This document shows, piece by piece, positions 8,246 through 18,090 of a stretch of 64,000 nucleotides of DNA (position 1 is its first letter; the number at the start of each line of letters is the position of its first letter). The translations under genes and the position numbers were made by a program. The stretch is from Mycobacterium sp. URHB0044. Lineage in GTDB: Bacteria > Actinomycetota > Actinomycetes > Mycobacteriales > Mycobacteriaceae. The DNA is taken from assembly GCF_000620625.1 (NCBI RefSeq), contig NZ_JIAW01000001.1, positions 1 to 64,000 of the forward strand, read 5' to 3'. The notes below the pieces were generated by a model. It was not told the origin of the DNA, did no database searches, and saw nothing but the letters and a program-made list of their open reading frames with translations.

Positions 8246-9361
8246 GTGACGTCGCAGCGGTGGAGGCCCCGCCATGACCACTACTACTGGCTGACGGCGA
8301 TCCTCGCGGGCCGCGGCATGCAAGCCAGTACGTGCCGGGTGATTGCCGGCATCATCGCCGGCCTCGGTGTGATCCCGTTGATCGCGTTGGTCAGTCCGCT
8401 CGGCCCGCGCAACCTGACGGGCCGGATACTCGCGGTCGCCGTCTCGGCCTGCTGTGTGGCGATGGCGCTGCGCTGGATGCGCTATCGCTGGCCCACCAAG
8501 GCCGAGTCCGTGACATGCGTCGTCGTGGGTACGGTGTGCATCGCCGTCGCCTGCCTGATCACCACGAGTCCGGTGGCCGGTCTGCTGGGCGCCACGTCCT
8601 TCGCGGTGCTCGCCGCGTACATCGCCTGCTTCCACGGCCTGCGGCTGCTGGCCTTCACCTGGACCATCGCCGTGGCGACGTTGGCGGTCCTCGCGATCCG
8701 ACTCGCCGCCTTGGACACGGCGCTGGCGATCAGCAGCGTGGTGCTCGTCGCGATCGTCAACGTCTTCGCCGCCTTCGCGTGCCGGATGGGCGTACGGCTC
8801 GTCGCCGGTGACCGGGAGTCCGGTCGGCTCGAACCCCTCACGGGACTGCTGGACCGCGACTCGTTCTACGAACGCACCGCCACGCTGCTGGCCGCGCGTC
8901 AGCGCGACGACGACCGCTACCTGGTGCTCATCCTCGTCACCATCGACGGGTTCTCGCTGGTCACCAGCATGTCCGGTGAACGAGGCGGCAATCGAGCCAG
9001 GGTCGCGGTCGGCAGCGCACTGCGACGCAGCGTGCGCCACGACGCCGTCGTCGCCCACGTCTCCGAGGCGGAATTCGTCATCGCCGACACCTTCACCACC
9101 CCCGACGCGTCCCCGCTCGTCGACCGAATCAGCGCCGCGGTGACCAACACCCCGTCCCGCCTGACGATCAGTATCGGGGTGGTCAGCACGCCGCTGCGCC
9201 CGCTGATGCACCTCCCGCCCGACGACGTCGTCGACGAAGTGATGACAATTGCGAAGGCCGCCATGTCCGAAGCGCAGAAGGCCGGTGGCAACCGGGCCCG
9301 CTTCGTGCTCAACCCCGCCCTGAGCGTGATCGCGAAGCCCGACGCGCGCGGACGGGAATGA
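8246..9361 (+). CDS. Membrane protein with degenerate GGDEF domain
   Basis: A 371-residue protein. Six hydrophobic segments between about residues 30 and 182 precede a linker and a diguanylate-cyclase-like domain starting LEPLTGLLDRDSFY (196-208). The usual GGDEF loop is replaced by SEAEF at 273-277, so cyclase activity is doubtful; it may bind c-di-GMP, GTP or nothing. The N-terminal 'DHYYWLTAILAGRGMQ' stretch recurs at the head of mycobacterial membrane GGDEF proteins as I know them, supporting the GTG start at 8246. No phosphodiesterase (EAL) domain is present. Transcribed divergently from the ThDP enzyme. Confidence 0.8.
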   Translation: MTSQRWRPRHDHYYWLTAILAGRGMQASTCRVIAGIIAGLGVIPLIALVSPLGPRNLTGRILAVAVSACCVAMALRWMRYRWPTKAESVTCVVVGTVCIAVACLITTSPVAGLLGATSFAVLAAYIACFHGLRLLAFTWTIAVATLAVLAIRLAALDTALAISSVVLVAIVNVFAAFACRMGVRLVAGDRESGRLEPLTGLLDRDSFYERTATLLAARQRDDDRYLVLILVTIDGFSLVTSMSGERGGNRARVAVGSALRRSVRHDAVVAHVSEAEFVIADTFTTPDASPLVDRISAAVTNTPSRLTISIGVVSTPLRPLMHLPPDDVVDEVMTIAKAAMSEAQKAGGNRARFVLNPALSVIAKPDARGRE

Positions 9362-9379
9362 CGGAGCCCGCCGGTCCCC

Positions 9380-10657
9380 TCAGTCGCGGCGCAGCACGAC
9401 CAGAGCCGCCGCGGCCGCGACGCAGGCGAGCACGACGATCGTGACCGCCACGGCGGTCCAGCCCGCGACGTCGAACGCGACGCCGCCGAACCAGCCGATG
9501 ACGCTCGACCCGCCGTAATAGAAGAGGTTGTAGAGCGACGACGCCTGCGCCTTGCCGACGGTGGCTTCCCGACCGGTCCAGCCGGACGCGATCGCGTGCG
9601 CACCGAAGAATCCAGCCGTCGAGACGACCAAACCGGCCAGGACCGTGAACACGTTGTCGCTCAACGTGATCGACACACCGACGATCATGACGGCGATCGA
9701 TGCCAGCAGCACGCGCTTGCGGCCGAACCTGGTGGCCAGCGCCCCCGTCCGCGACGATGCCCAGGTGCCGGCGAGGTACGCGAGGAACACCAGGCTCACG
9801 ACGGTCTGGGGCAGATGGAACGGTGCAGCCATCAGCCGGAAGCCCAGGAAGTTGTACAGCGCGACGAATCCGCCCATCAGCAGGAAGGCCTGCGCGAACA
9901 GCGTCAGCTGGCGCGGGGAGCGCAGATTGGCGGCCAGGCGGTGCAGCAGGCCACCGGGGAGCGCGGATTCGACCGTCGGGTCGTACCCGCGGGGTGCAGG
10001 CGCAAGCCGGATGAAGCCGAGTGCTCCGACGCCGCAGAGGGCCGCCACGCTGAGCACGCCGATCCGCCATCCGGCGACCTCGCCGATGGGACCGGCGACG
10101 AGCCGCCCCAGCAGTCCGCCGACGCTGGTACCCGCGACGTACATGCCCGCCGCGCGCGCCGCATGGCGGGGGTGGATCTCCTCCGACAGGTAGGCGATGG
10201 CGATCGCCGGTGCCCCGCCGATCAGGACGCCCTCCACGAATCGACCGGCCAGCAGCAGCCCGTAATCCGGCGCGAACGGTACGAGCAGACCCATCGCGGT
10301 CGCCGCGGTGACCGAGATCGACATCGCCCGTACCCGGCCGATCCGGTCCGCGACCAACGACCACGGGATGACGCCTGCGGCGAGACCGGCCGTCGCGGCG
10401 GAGATGATCAGCGCCGCGTCGGCCGCTCCCGTCTTCAGGTCCGCGGCGATCAGCGGCAGCACCGACTGCGGTGAGTAGAGCTGGGCGAAGGTCGCCACAC
10501 CCGCACAGAACAATGCCGCCAGCAGCCGGCGATACTCGGAAGAGCCACGCTGATGCCCCACCCAGGTGTCGGCATCGGGCCGGGCGTCGATCGTCACCGG
10601 TCGAGTGTCGATCGACCCGGGATGGTGTGTCCAATGCATGAAATCGAGCGCGATCAT
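9380..10657 (-). CDS. MFS transporter (YnfM-like)
   Basis: A 425-residue inner-membrane protein with about 12 hydrophobic helices. It opens each half with MFS signatures (SLVADRIGRVRAMSISV near 105-125; ATRFGRKRVLLASI near 310). The pairing with a LysR gene immediately upstream, and the overall pattern, resemble E. coli YnfM/YnfL-type exporters. The substrate is unknown; drug or metabolite efflux is the likeliest role. It follows the LysR gene by 15 bp on the same strand. Upstream genes (aminopeptidase, LysR) run the same way, so all three could be one transcript. Confidence 0.88.
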   Translation of the reverse strand: MIALDFMHWTHHPGSIDTRPVTIDARPDADTWVGHQRGSSEYRRLLAALFCAGVATFAQLYSPQSVLPLIAADLKTGAADAALIISAATAGLAAGVIPWSLVADRIGRVRAMSISVTAATAMGLLVPFAPDYGLLLAGRFVEGVLIGGAPAIAIAYLSEEIHPRHAARAAGMYVAGTSVGGLLGRLVAGPIGEVAGWRIGVLSVAALCGVGALGFIRLAPAPRGYDPTVESALPGGLLHRLAANLRSPRQLTLFAQAFLLMGGFVALYNFLGFRLMAAPFHLPQTVVSLVFLAYLAGTWASSRTGALATRFGRKRVLLASIAVMIVGVSITLSDNVFTVLAGLVVSTAGFFGAHAIASGWTGREATVGKAQASSLYNLFYYGGSSVIGWFGGVAFDVAGWTAVAVTIVVLACVAAAAALVVLRRD

Positions 10658-10672
10658 GCGTGTGGCGCATGA

Positions 10673-11554
10673 TCAGTTCAGAGCCGCATCCTTCACGAAT
10701 TCGACGAACCGCGCCGCCGCCGCGGGCAGCTCGCGTCCGGCCGCCAGCGCCACGCCGACCTGCCGCTTGGCGCCCGCGTCGGACAGCGGTACGTAAGCGG
10801 CCATCGGCTCCGCACGTTCCGGGCGAGGCACGGGCACGACCGCGACGCCGAAGCCTGCCGCGACGAGCCCTTCGAGCGTGGGAATCTCGGTGGCTTCGAA
10901 CACGACCTGCGGTTGGATCCCTGCCACCGCGCACAGCTCGTCGGTGAGTTGGCGCAGCCCCGACTGGATGCTGAGCATGATGAACGGCTCCCCGGCGACG
11001 TCGGCCAACCGCAAGCGGGAGCGCTTCGCCAGCCGATGTCCCCGCGGTACCGCCAAGCACAGTCGTTCGGAGTACAGGCCGTGCCACGCGTACCCCGCAC
11101 CGGCGGGTCGAGGCGACGTGATGGCCAGGTCCATGTGCCCCTCAAGGACGCGGCTGGTGAGCTCGTGCGCCGCTCCCTGAAACAAGTCGAAGCGGACCTG
11201 CGGCGCCTGTAAACGGAAGCGGCGCAACAGGTCCGGAACGAACCAGCTGGCCAGCGAGTGCAGGAACGCCAACCGGACCGTGCCCGTATCGGGATCGCGC
11301 AGCGCCGCAATGCGCTCGTCGGCCGAGCGCATCTCGGCCGTCGCGCGACGCGCGTGCTCCGCCACGATGGCGCCGTAGGCGTTCAACCGCAGCCGACGGT
11401 TGACCCGGTCGAACAGCGCGACACCGACCTCGGCCTCGAACCGCGCCAGCGCCCGCGACAGGGTCGGCTGCGGAATGCCCAACTCGGCGGCCGCCTCCGT
11501 GACGTGCTCGGTCTCGGCCAGCACGACGAACCAGCGCAGTTCGTCGAGGTGCAT
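10673..11554 (-). CDS. LysR-family transcriptional regulator
   Basis: A 293-residue regulator starting MHLDELRWFVVLAETEHVTEAAAELGIPQPTLSRALARFE, a classical LysR winged-helix DNA-binding domain (residues 1-60). The substrate-binding fold with two subdomains follows (TVRLAFLHSLASWFVPDLL...). The start at 11554 is preferred because LysR proteins begin a few residues before this helix; an ATG 18 bp upstream is possible. It probably controls the adjacent MFS transporter. The inducer is unknown. Confidence 0.9.
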   Translation of the reverse strand: MHLDELRWFVVLAETEHVTEAAAELGIPQPTLSRALARFEAEVGVALFDRVNRRLRLNAYGAIVAEHARRATAEMRSADERIAALRDPDTGTVRLAFLHSLASWFVPDLLRRFRLQAPQVRFDLFQGAAHELTSRVLEGHMDLAITSPRPAGAGYAWHGLYSERLCLAVPRGHRLAKRSRLRLADVAGEPFIMLSIQSGLRQLTDELCAVAGIQPQVVFEATEIPTLEGLVAAGFGVAVVPVPRPERAEPMAAYVPLSDAGAKRQVGVALAAGRELPAAAARFVEFVKDAALN

Positions 11555-11579
11555 GCCGGGGAGCTTAACCACCGGCCCC

Positions 11580-12368
11580 TCATGCGACGGCTTGGTCGAC
11601 CGATGATCTGGTGAGGATGCGCGGACCGTGTTCGGTGATCGCGATCGTGTGCTCGGAGTGCGCGGTGTTCGACCCGTCCGCCGAGCGCAGCGTCCAGCCG
11701 TCCGCGTCGATCGCCAGCCGATCGCTGCCGCGCGCCCACCACGGTTCGAGCGCGAGCGTCATCCCGGCGCGCAACAGCAGTCCACGCCCCGGTCGTCCGC
11801 GATTGGAGACGTGCGGGTCCTCGTGCATGGTCCGGCCCAGCCCATGGCCACCGAACTCGGCGTTGACGCGGTATCCCGCTGCCGCGGCGACGGCGCCGAT
11901 GGCAGCGGAGACGTCACCGAGCCGGCCTCCCGGCACGGCCGCGGCGATACCGGCGTCGAGCGCCCTCCGCGTCGACTCGATGAGGTCCCTGTCCGCGGGG
12001 TTCACGGCGTCGCCCACGATGACCGTGACCGCCGAATCGGCCACCCACCCGTTGATCGACACCGCGAAGTCGAGGCTCAGCACGTCACCGTCACGTAGTA
12101 CGTAGTCGCGTGGCATGCCATGTAGCACAGCGTCATTCACGGACAGGCAGATGACGTTGCGGAATGGTCCGCGGCCGAAGGACGGCGCGTAGTCCCAGTA
12201 GCAGGACTCGGCGCCGCGGTCGGCGACCAGCTCGCGGGCATGGTGCTCGAGCTGCATCAGGTTCACGCCCGGCTGCGCCTCGGCCGACAGCGTCGCCAGC
12301 GTGTCCGCGACGAACTCACCCGTCACCGCCATCTTGTCGATCTCGTCGGCGGTCTTGAGTTCGATCAC
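11580..12368 (-). CDS. map: Type I methionine aminopeptidase
   Basis: A 262-residue enzyme removing the initiator methionine from nascent proteins. It begins at a GTG with GGAG 8 bp upstream. The pita-bread fold is clear: catalytic histidine in DAVLHGMP, metal ligands in LDFAV and ADSAV, GHGLG, ALEPWWA and HSEHTIAI. Mycobacteria carry more than one aminopeptidase; this one is a stand-alone core form without an N-terminal SH3-binding extension. Its TATAAC -10 lies within a 16-bp palindrome shared with the divergent XRE gene, so it is probably repressed by that regulator. Confidence 0.9.
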   Translation of the reverse strand: MIELKTADEIDKMAVTGEFVADTLATLSAEAQPGVNLMQLEHHARELVADRGAESCYWDYAPSFGRGPFRNVICLSVNDAVLHGMPRDYVLRDGDVLSLDFAVSINGWVADSAVTVIVGDAVNPADRDLIESTRRALDAGIAAAVPGGRLGDVSAAIGAVAAAAGYRVNAEFGGHGLGRTMHEDPHVSNRGRPGRGLLLRAGMTLALEPWWARGSDRLAIDADGWTLRSADGSNTAHSEHTIAITEHGPRILTRSSVDQAVA

Positions 12369-12388
12369 GTCGGATCTCCGTTCAGCAT

Positions 12389-12404
12389 CGGTATTGTTAT
12401 ACCG
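12389..12404. promoter_or_regulatory. Operator 1: palindrome over the map promoter
   Basis: CGGTATTGTTATACCG is a perfect inverted repeat (6-bp arms, 4-bp centre). On the minus strand it contains TATAAC (12401-12396), positioned as the -10 of map, whose start is 12368. Confidence 0.65.
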
Positions 12405-12422
12405 TCTCGACAGTACCAGCCG

Positions 12423-12438
12423 CGGTATTTGAATACCG
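12423..12438. promoter_or_regulatory. Operator 2: palindrome in the XRE promoter
   Basis: CGGTATTTGAATACCG has the same CGGTAT-N4-ATACCG arms as operator 1, with centres 34 bp apart. It lies just before TATGCT (12441-12446), a -10 placed about 8 bp before the XRE start codon, so binding would block transcription of the regulator gene. Confidence 0.65.
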
Positions 12439-12453
12439 GCTATGCTGACCGGC

Positions 12454-12720
12454 ATGGTGCGCGTACCTCTGAGTCCCGAGCAGGTTAAGGCCGGACAGCG
12501 CCTCGGCGCGCTGATCAGGGCCGCCCGCGCCGGTCGCGACCCCGAGGCCGTCGCGCGCGATGCCGGCATCTCACCCGAGACGCTGCGCAAGATCGAGGTC
12601 GGAAGAATCCCCAGCCCGAGCTTCGGCACGGTGATCGGCGTCTGCACCGCGCTGGGCATGCCGCTGCAGGACGCCGTCGACGCCTGGCAGGGCACCGACG
12701 ACCAACGGATGGCGATCTAA
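12454..12720 (+). CDS. Small XRE-family helix-turn-helix regulator
   Basis: An 88-residue protein that is almost entirely a Cro/CI-type HTH domain: RLGALIRAARAGRDPEAVARDAGISPETLRKIEVGRIPSPSFGTVIGVCTALGM at about 15-68. The ATG at 12454 is chosen over one 12 bp upstream because a TATGCT -10 ends 8 bp before it and no ribosome-binding site is present, implying leaderless translation. It is divergent from map, with two identical-arm palindromes between them that are its probable operators. It has no toxin-like partner nearby. Confidence 0.88.
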   Translation: MVRVPLSPEQVKAGQRLGALIRAARAGRDPEAVARDAGISPETLRKIEVGRIPSPSFGTVIGVCTALGMPLQDAVDAWQGTDDQRMAI

Positions 12721-12752
12721 GCCCCGACCCTCCGCCGTCGAACGTGCGGTGT

Positions 12753-12780
12753 CGTACGCAACACGCCGCCGCGGCGTACG
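12753..12780. terminator. GC-rich hairpin between convergent genes
   Basis: CGTACGC (12753-12759) pairs with GCGTACG (12774-12780), and an alternative inner stem ACGCCG-ccg-CGGCGT lies at 12763-12777. It sits between the convergent XRE and acyl-CoA dehydrogenase genes. There is no U-tract, as is usual for mycobacteria. Confidence 0.35.
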
Positions 12781-12817
12781 GATCCGCACAGTCGTCAGCG
12801 CGTGCGGCCCGGGAGTC

Positions 12818-13957
12818 CTAGTCGGTCAGGCCGCGCGCGATGACCAGACGTTGAATCTGGTTGGTGCCCTCGAAGATCTGCGTGATCTTCGCTTCACGCA
12901 TGTACCGCTCGACGCGGTAGTCGCGCGTGTACCCCGCACCGCCGAACACCTGCACCGCGTCGGTGGTCACCTTCATCGCGGCGTCCGTGGCCACCAGCTT
13001 GGCCACGCTGGCTTGCGTCGAATACGGCCGCCCGGCGTCGCGGCGGCGCGCCGCGTCGAGATACGTGGCCCTGGCGCTCACCACGGCTGCCGCCATGTCG
13101 GCCAGCAGGAAGCCCAGGCCCTGATGGTCGATGATCTTGCGCCCGAACGTCGTTCGCTCGTTGGCGTAGCGGCGCGCGTCGTCCAGTGCGGCCTGCGCGA
13201 TGCCCACGGCAACGGCGGCGATGCCCAGCCGCCCCGAGTCCAGCGCACTGAACGCGATCTGCAGGCCTTGGCCCTCCGCGCCGATGCGGCGGTCCGCCTC
13301 CACGCGCGCGTTGTCGTAGAACGCCGACGTGGTCGGGACGGCCGCGAGCCCCATCTTCTCCTCGGGCTTGCCGAACGACAGGCCCTCGAGATCACCGGGA
13401 ATCAGAAAGCACGAAATGCCGCGCGACCCCTCGCCAGTCCGCGCGAACAGCGTGTAGAAGTCCGCCACCCCACCGTGGGTGATCCAGGACTTCGACCCGT
13501 TCAGCACGTAGCCACCGTCGGCGGGCTTGGCCGAGCATCGCAACGCGGCCGCGTCGGAACCGGCCTGCGGCTCGGACAGGCTGTACGCGCCGATCTGGTC
13601 ACCCGACAGCATGCCCGGCAACCACCGCCGTTTCTGCTCCTCGGTGCCGAACGCCAGCAGCGGGTGCGACGACAGGCTGTGCACGCTGACGGCCACGGCC
13701 ACCGCGGCCCAGCGGGCGGCGATCTCCTCGAGCACCTGCAGGTACACCTCGAACGGCTGGCCTGCGCCACCCCACTCCTCGGGCTGCGGCAGGCTCAACA
13801 GCCCGGCTGCGCCCAACTGCGCGAAGACACCCTCGGGATAGGTCTCCGACTTCTCGTGGTCGTCGACGATCGGATCGAGCAGCTTGTCGGCGACGTCGCG
13901 GGTGAGCGCGATGAGGTCGTGGGCTTCGTCAGAGGGCAGAAGGCGGTCAACCGGCAT
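12818..13957 (-). CDS. Acyl-CoA dehydrogenase
   Basis: A 379-residue FAD flavoenzyme introducing the alpha-beta double bond into acyl-CoAs. The family signatures are present: AYSLSEPQAGSDAAA (about 143-157), GSKSWITHGG, and the C-terminal QIFEGTNQIQR with catalytic base E363. Length and sequence fit short/branched-chain acyl-CoA dehydrogenases; the exact substrate is not evident. It lies 11 bp after pntB in the same direction, so it probably shares the pntA-pntB transcript. Not assigned to a numbered fadE. Confidence 0.93.
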   Translation of the reverse strand: MPVDRLLPSDEAHDLIALTRDVADKLLDPIVDDHEKSETYPEGVFAQLGAAGLLSLPQPEEWGGAGQPFEVYLQVLEEIAARWAAVAVAVSVHSLSSHPLLAFGTEEQKRRWLPGMLSGDQIGAYSLSEPQAGSDAAALRCSAKPADGGYVLNGSKSWITHGGVADFYTLFARTGEGSRGISCFLIPGDLEGLSFGKPEEKMGLAAVPTTSAFYDNARVEADRRIGAEGQGLQIAFSALDSGRLGIAAVAVGIAQAALDDARRYANERTTFGRKIIDHQGLGFLLADMAAAVVSARATYLDAARRRDAGRPYSTQASVAKLVATDAAMKVTTDAVQVFGGAGYTRDYRVERYMREAKITQIFEGTNQIQRLVIARGLTD

Positions 13958-13968
13958 GGTTGGACATC

Positions 13969-15414
13969 CTAGTTTCCGGTGTGAACCGTCTCCGACAGTG
14001 CGGCGTTGATGGCGTCGACCCGGTCCTTGGCGTCACCGAAGAGCATCTGGGTGTTCTCCCGGAAGAACAGCGGGTTCTGCACGCCCGCGTAGCCCGAGGC
14101 CATGGACCGCTTGAACACGATGACGTTGTTGGCATTCCAGACCGTCAGCACGGGCATCCCGGCGATCGGGCTGCTGGGATCTTCCGACGCCGCCGGGTTG
14201 ACGGTGTCGTTGGCGCCGATCACCAGCACGACGTCGGTGTCGTCGAAGTCGTCGTTGATCTCGTCCATCTCCAGCACGATGTCGTAGGGCACCTTGGCCT
14301 CGGCCAGGAGCACGTTCATGTGGCCGGGCAGTCGGCCCGCGACGGGGTGGATGCCGAAGCGGACGTTGACGCCGCGCTCGCGCAGCTTGCGGGTCAGGTC
14401 GGCGACGCCGTACTGAGCCTGAGCGACGGCCATGCCGTAACCGGGGGTGATGATGACGGAGCTCGCCGAGCTGAGCAGTTCGGCGGCGCCGTCGGCGGTG
14501 ATCTCGCGGTGCTCGCCGTAGTCCTTGTCGTCCGCCGGGCCGGCCTCGATGCCGAAGCCACCCGCGATGACCGAGATGAACGACCGGTTCATCGCCTTGC
14601 ACATGATGTAGGACAGGTACGCACCGGAGGAGCCGACGAGCGCGCCGGTCACGATGAGTAGGTCGTTGGACAGCAGGAAGCCCGACGCCGCAGCGGCCCA
14701 GCCGGAGTAGCTGTTGAGCATCGACACCACGACCGGCATGTCGCCGCCGCCGATCGAGGCGACCAGGTGCCAGCCGAGCAGCAGGGCCAGCACGGTGACG
14801 GCGACCAGCAGCCACAGGTTGGGCGTGATGACGAACCAGACCGTCAGCGCGAAGAACACGACCAGTGCGCCGACGTTGAGGAAGTTCTTGCCGGGCAGCA
14901 TCAGCGGCGTGGACTTGATGCGCGCCGAGAGTTTGAGGTTGGCGACGATCGACCCGGTGAACGTGACGGCTCCGATGAACACGCCGATGAAGACCTCGGC
15001 GGAGTGGATGCCGAGCAGGCCCTGGCCGTCGAGCGCCGCGGCCTCTGAACCTCCGAGGTCACCTTCGACGTGCAGGTACCCGTTCCAGCCCACCAGCACC
15101 GCGGCCAGGCCGACGAAGCTGTGCAGCAGCGCGATCAGTTCGGGCATGCCGGTCATCTCGACGACGCGGGCGCGCCACAGGCCGATCGCGGCACCGATCG
15201 CCATCGCGCCTGCCAGCAAGCCAACCCCGAGCGGTTCGATGTGGCGGGACAGTGCGAGCGCGATGGTGGCGATCAGCGCCACCGCCATGCCTGCGATGCC
15301 GAAGGTATTGCCGGACCGCGACGTCTCGTGCTTGGACAACCCGGCCAGGGCAAGGATGAACAGCAGGGCCGCGACGACGTAGGCCGCGGTGGCGGCAGTC
15401 TCTAAGGTGAACAT
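13969..15414 (-). CDS. pntB: NAD(P) transhydrogenase subunit beta
   Basis: A 481-residue membrane subunit of the proton-translocating transhydrogenase, which moves hydride between NADH and NADP+ using the proton gradient. The first ~280 residues contain about nine transmembrane helices. The rest is the NADP(H)-binding domain III ([48 protein letters not shown]). It is 30 bp downstream of pntA on the same strand. Length matches the family. Confidence 0.96.
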   Translation of the reverse strand: MFTLETAATAAYVVAALLFILALAGLSKHETSRSGNTFGIAGMAVALIATIALALSRHIEPLGVGLLAGAMAIGAAIGLWRARVVEMTGMPELIALLHSFVGLAAVLVGWNGYLHVEGDLGGSEAAALDGQGLLGIHSAEVFIGVFIGAVTFTGSIVANLKLSARIKSTPLMLPGKNFLNVGALVVFFALTVWFVITPNLWLLVAVTVLALLLGWHLVASIGGGDMPVVVSMLNSYSGWAAAASGFLLSNDLLIVTGALVGSSGAYLSYIMCKAMNRSFISVIAGGFGIEAGPADDKDYGEHREITADGAAELLSSASSVIITPGYGMAVAQAQYGVADLTRKLRERGVNVRFGIHPVAGRLPGHMNVLLAEAKVPYDIVLEMDEINDDFDDTDVVLVIGANDTVNPAASEDPSSPIAGMPVLTVWNANNVIVFKRSMASGYAGVQNPLFFRENTQMLFGDAKDRVDAINAALSETVHTGN

Positions 15415-15444
15415 GCGATCCGTTCCTGGGTAGAGGGGCGCGGG

Positions 15445-16980
15445 TCAGCTGCGCGAGAACATGGCCAACATGCGGCGGGTCACCGCGAAGCCACCGAAGA
15501 CGTTGATGCTGGCGAGCAGGATCGCGACCGTGGCCAACGCCGTGACGACCGCCCCGCCGGTGTAGATGCCGTGCCCGATCTGCAGCAGCGCGCCGACGAC
15601 GATGATGCCCGAGATCGCATTGGTCACCGACATCAGCGGGGTGTGCAACGCGTGGTGCACGTGCCCGATCACGTAGTAGCCGATCACGATCGCCAGCGCG
15701 AAGACCGTCAGGTGTACCTGCAGCGCGGCCGGGGACAGTGCGATGAGCGCGAACAGCACCGCGGCGGCGGCGAACGTGATGCCCAGCCGGCGGCTGGGTG
15801 ACATCGGCTGTTTGGCCGGCTTCGGCTCGACGGGAGCGGCGGCGGCCGCGGCCGGTGCGGCCGACACCTGGACAGGTGGCGGCGGCCAGGTGGTCTCGCC
15901 GTCGCGCACGACGGTCACCGACCGCTGCACGACGTCATCGAAGTTCAGTGTGAGCCGGCCGTCCTTCTCGGGGGTGAGCAGCTTGAGCAGGTTGACCAGG
16001 TTGGTGCCGTAGAGCTGGGAGGCGGTCGCAGGTAGTCGTCCGGCCAAATCGGTGTAGCCGATGATCGTGACGCCGTTGTCGGTGACGATCGCCTGATCCT
16101 TGACGGTGCCCTCGACGTTGCCGCCGTTGGCCGCGGCCATGTCCACGATCACGCTGCCCGGTTTCATCGAGGCGACCATCTCCGCGGTGATGATGCGGGG
16201 CGCGGGCCTGCCGGGGATCAGCGCGGTGGTGATGATGATGTCGACGTCTCTCGCCTGCTCGGCGTACAGCGCCGCCTCGCGGGCCTTGTAGTCCTCGCCC
16301 ATCTCCTTGGCGTAGCCGGTGGCCGAGACCTCCGCTGCCTCCGGGTCGACGTAGAGGTACTCCCCGCCGAGCGACTTGACCTGGTCGGCGACCTCCGGCC
16401 GCGGGTCGGTGGCCTTGACGATGGCGCCCATGCCGCCTGCGGCGCCGATGGCGGCCAGCCCGGCCACTCCCGCGCCGACGACGAGCACCTTGGCCGGTGG
16501 CACCTTGCCCGCCGCGGTCACCTGGCCGGTGAAGAACCGGCCGAAGGCGTGGGCGGACTCGACCACGGCCCGGTATCCGGCGATGTTGGCCATCGACGAC
16601 AGCACGTCCAGCGACTGCGCGCGTGAGATGCGCGGGACGGCGTCCATGGCCAGCACCGTGATCGGTCGGGCGGACAGCTTCTCGACCAGTTCCGGGTTCA
16701 GCGCCGGCGAGATCAGGCCGATGACGGTGGCGTGGTCCTTCAGCTCGGCGATCTCGGCGTCGTTGGGTGCGTTGACCTTGAGTACGACGTCGGCGGAAAG
16801 AGCCTCTCCGATCTCTGCGCCGGCCTCGACGTAGGCGGCATCGGAGAAGCTGGAGGCATCGCCGGCACCGGACTCGACGACGACGGAGTAGCCCAGTTTG
16901 ATGAGTTGTCCGACGGTCTGCGGCGTGGCGGCGACACGCGTCTCGCCCGCGTGAGACTCGCGCGGTATCCCGATGATCAT
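15445..16980 (-). CDS. pntA: NAD(P) transhydrogenase subunit alpha (fused form)
   Basis: A 511-residue subunit. The N-terminal ~370 residues form the alanine-dehydrogenase-like NAD(H)-binding domain I ([40 protein letters not shown]). A proline/alanine linker leads to about four transmembrane helices at the C-terminus (domain IIa). In M. tuberculosis these parts are split as pntAa and pntAb, whereas here they are one protein. It heads the pntA-pntB-acyl-CoA dehydrogenase unit. Confidence 0.95.
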   Translation of the reverse strand: MIIGIPRESHAGETRVAATPQTVGQLIKLGYSVVVESGAGDASSFSDAAYVEAGAEIGEALSADVVLKVNAPNDAEIAELKDHATVIGLISPALNPELVEKLSARPITVLAMDAVPRISRAQSLDVLSSMANIAGYRAVVESAHAFGRFFTGQVTAAGKVPPAKVLVVGAGVAGLAAIGAAGGMGAIVKATDPRPEVADQVKSLGGEYLYVDPEAAEVSATGYAKEMGEDYKAREAALYAEQARDVDIIITTALIPGRPAPRIITAEMVASMKPGSVIVDMAAANGGNVEGTVKDQAIVTDNGVTIIGYTDLAGRLPATASQLYGTNLVNLLKLLTPEKDGRLTLNFDDVVQRSVTVVRDGETTWPPPPVQVSAAPAAAAAAPVEPKPAKQPMSPSRRLGITFAAAAVLFALIALSPAALQVHLTVFALAIVIGYYVIGHVHHALHTPLMSVTNAISGIIVVGALLQIGHGIYTGGAVVTALATVAILLASINVFGGFAVTRRMLAMFSRS

Positions 16981-17068
16981 CGGATGAGTCTCCCATTTGA
17001 GCCGCGAGCACGCGCGTGCCCCTCTTGCGGTCAGGGGCAGGCGCGGCCAGTCGAGAAACGATCCGGGT

Positions 17069-17926
17069 CTACAGCTGAGTCCTGAGCTTGCTCAGCGTCC
17101 GCTCGAGAATCCTGGACACGTGCATCTGCGAGACGCCGATCCGTTCGGCGATCTGGCTCTGTGTCATCGAGCCGAAGAAACGCAGATACAGCACCGTCCG
17201 CTCACGCTCCGGTAGGGCCGCCAGCAGCGGCCGCACCGAGGCCATGTCGGTGATGTGGTCGTACTCGGGGTCGACGTCGCCGATGGTGTCCGCCAGCATC
17301 TGCGGCTTCCCGTCGCCGGTCGCCACGGGCGCGTCGATCGAGTGCACGTTGTACGACGCCGCCGCGACGAGGCTCTCGACCACCTCTTCGCGATCGAGGT
17401 CGAGCAGCTCCGACAACTCGCCCGCGGTCGGAGCGCGGCCGAGGGTCTGCGTCAAATGTGCCGTCGCCTTGGTGATCTGCCCGTGTCGATCCCTGAGGCG
17501 CCGTGGCACGTGCATCGACCAGCCATGGTCACGGAAGTACCGTCGAACCTCACCCATCATGGTGGGGACCGCGAAGGCGAGGAAGCTCGCGCTCTTGTCG
17601 GGATCGAACCGGTTGACGGCGTTGATCAGGCCGAGTCGGGCGACCTGCGTGAGGTCCTCGATGTTCTCGCCGCGCCGGTCATAGTGGCGCGCAACGTGAT
17701 CGGCCAATGGTAGGCACCGCGTGATGATGCGTTCCCGCTGGCGCCCGTATTCGTGCGATTCGGCGGGCAGCGTCACGAGGACGTGGAACATCTCGACCAC
17801 GTCGGCGTATTCGTCCGTGTGCTTGGTGGTCGGAACCGCTTCGGTCGGAACCGCCTCTGGTGCAGCCACTTCGGGTGCGATTGCTTCGAGCGTCACGGGC
17901 GTACCCCCGCGTCGAGTGATCCCCAT
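17069..17926 (-). CDS. Alternative sigma-70 factor of the SigF/SigB class
   Basis: A 285-residue sigma factor with regions 2, 3 and 4 but no long region 1. Region 2 reads [48 protein letters not shown] (about 107-154), characteristic of the stress/sporulation SigB/SigF/SigG group. Region 4 has the [32 protein letters not shown] at the C-terminus. It may be sigF or a paralogue; fast-growing mycobacteria often carry several. Unlike the classical usfX-sigF locus, no anti-sigma gene is adjacent, and the upstream 600 bp are non-coding. Several SigF-like promoter boxes occur within 15 kb. Confidence 0.9.
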   Translation of the reverse strand: MGITRRGGTPVTLEAIAPEVAAPEAVPTEAVPTTKHTDEYADVVEMFHVLVTLPAESHEYGRQRERIITRCLPLADHVARHYDRRGENIEDLTQVARLGLINAVNRFDPDKSASFLAFAVPTMMGEVRRYFRDHGWSMHVPRRLRDRHGQITKATAHLTQTLGRAPTAGELSELLDLDREEVVESLVAAASYNVHSIDAPVATGDGKPQMLADTIGDVDPEYDHITDMASVRPLLAALPERERTVLYLRFFGSMTQSQIAERIGVSQMHVSRILERTLSKLRTQL

Positions 17927-18090
17927 TCGATGGTCGTCGTCCAGTAGTCGTCATGCATGCGTGGAACCCCCTCGGAGGTGCCCAGGATGCAGCGCCGCGT
18001 CGCAATGCGACGGCCCCAGCAGGGCGCGCTACATCGTCATCCGTCAATCGGACGGACCGGCAATCTGCCGTCGCCGCATATGCGAAGGGA

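Noticed and set aside
12389..12438. XRE gene plus neighbour as a toxin-antitoxin pair
   Set aside because: The divergent partner is a full methionine aminopeptidase with all metal ligands, not a toxin, and no small overlapping partner gene exists.
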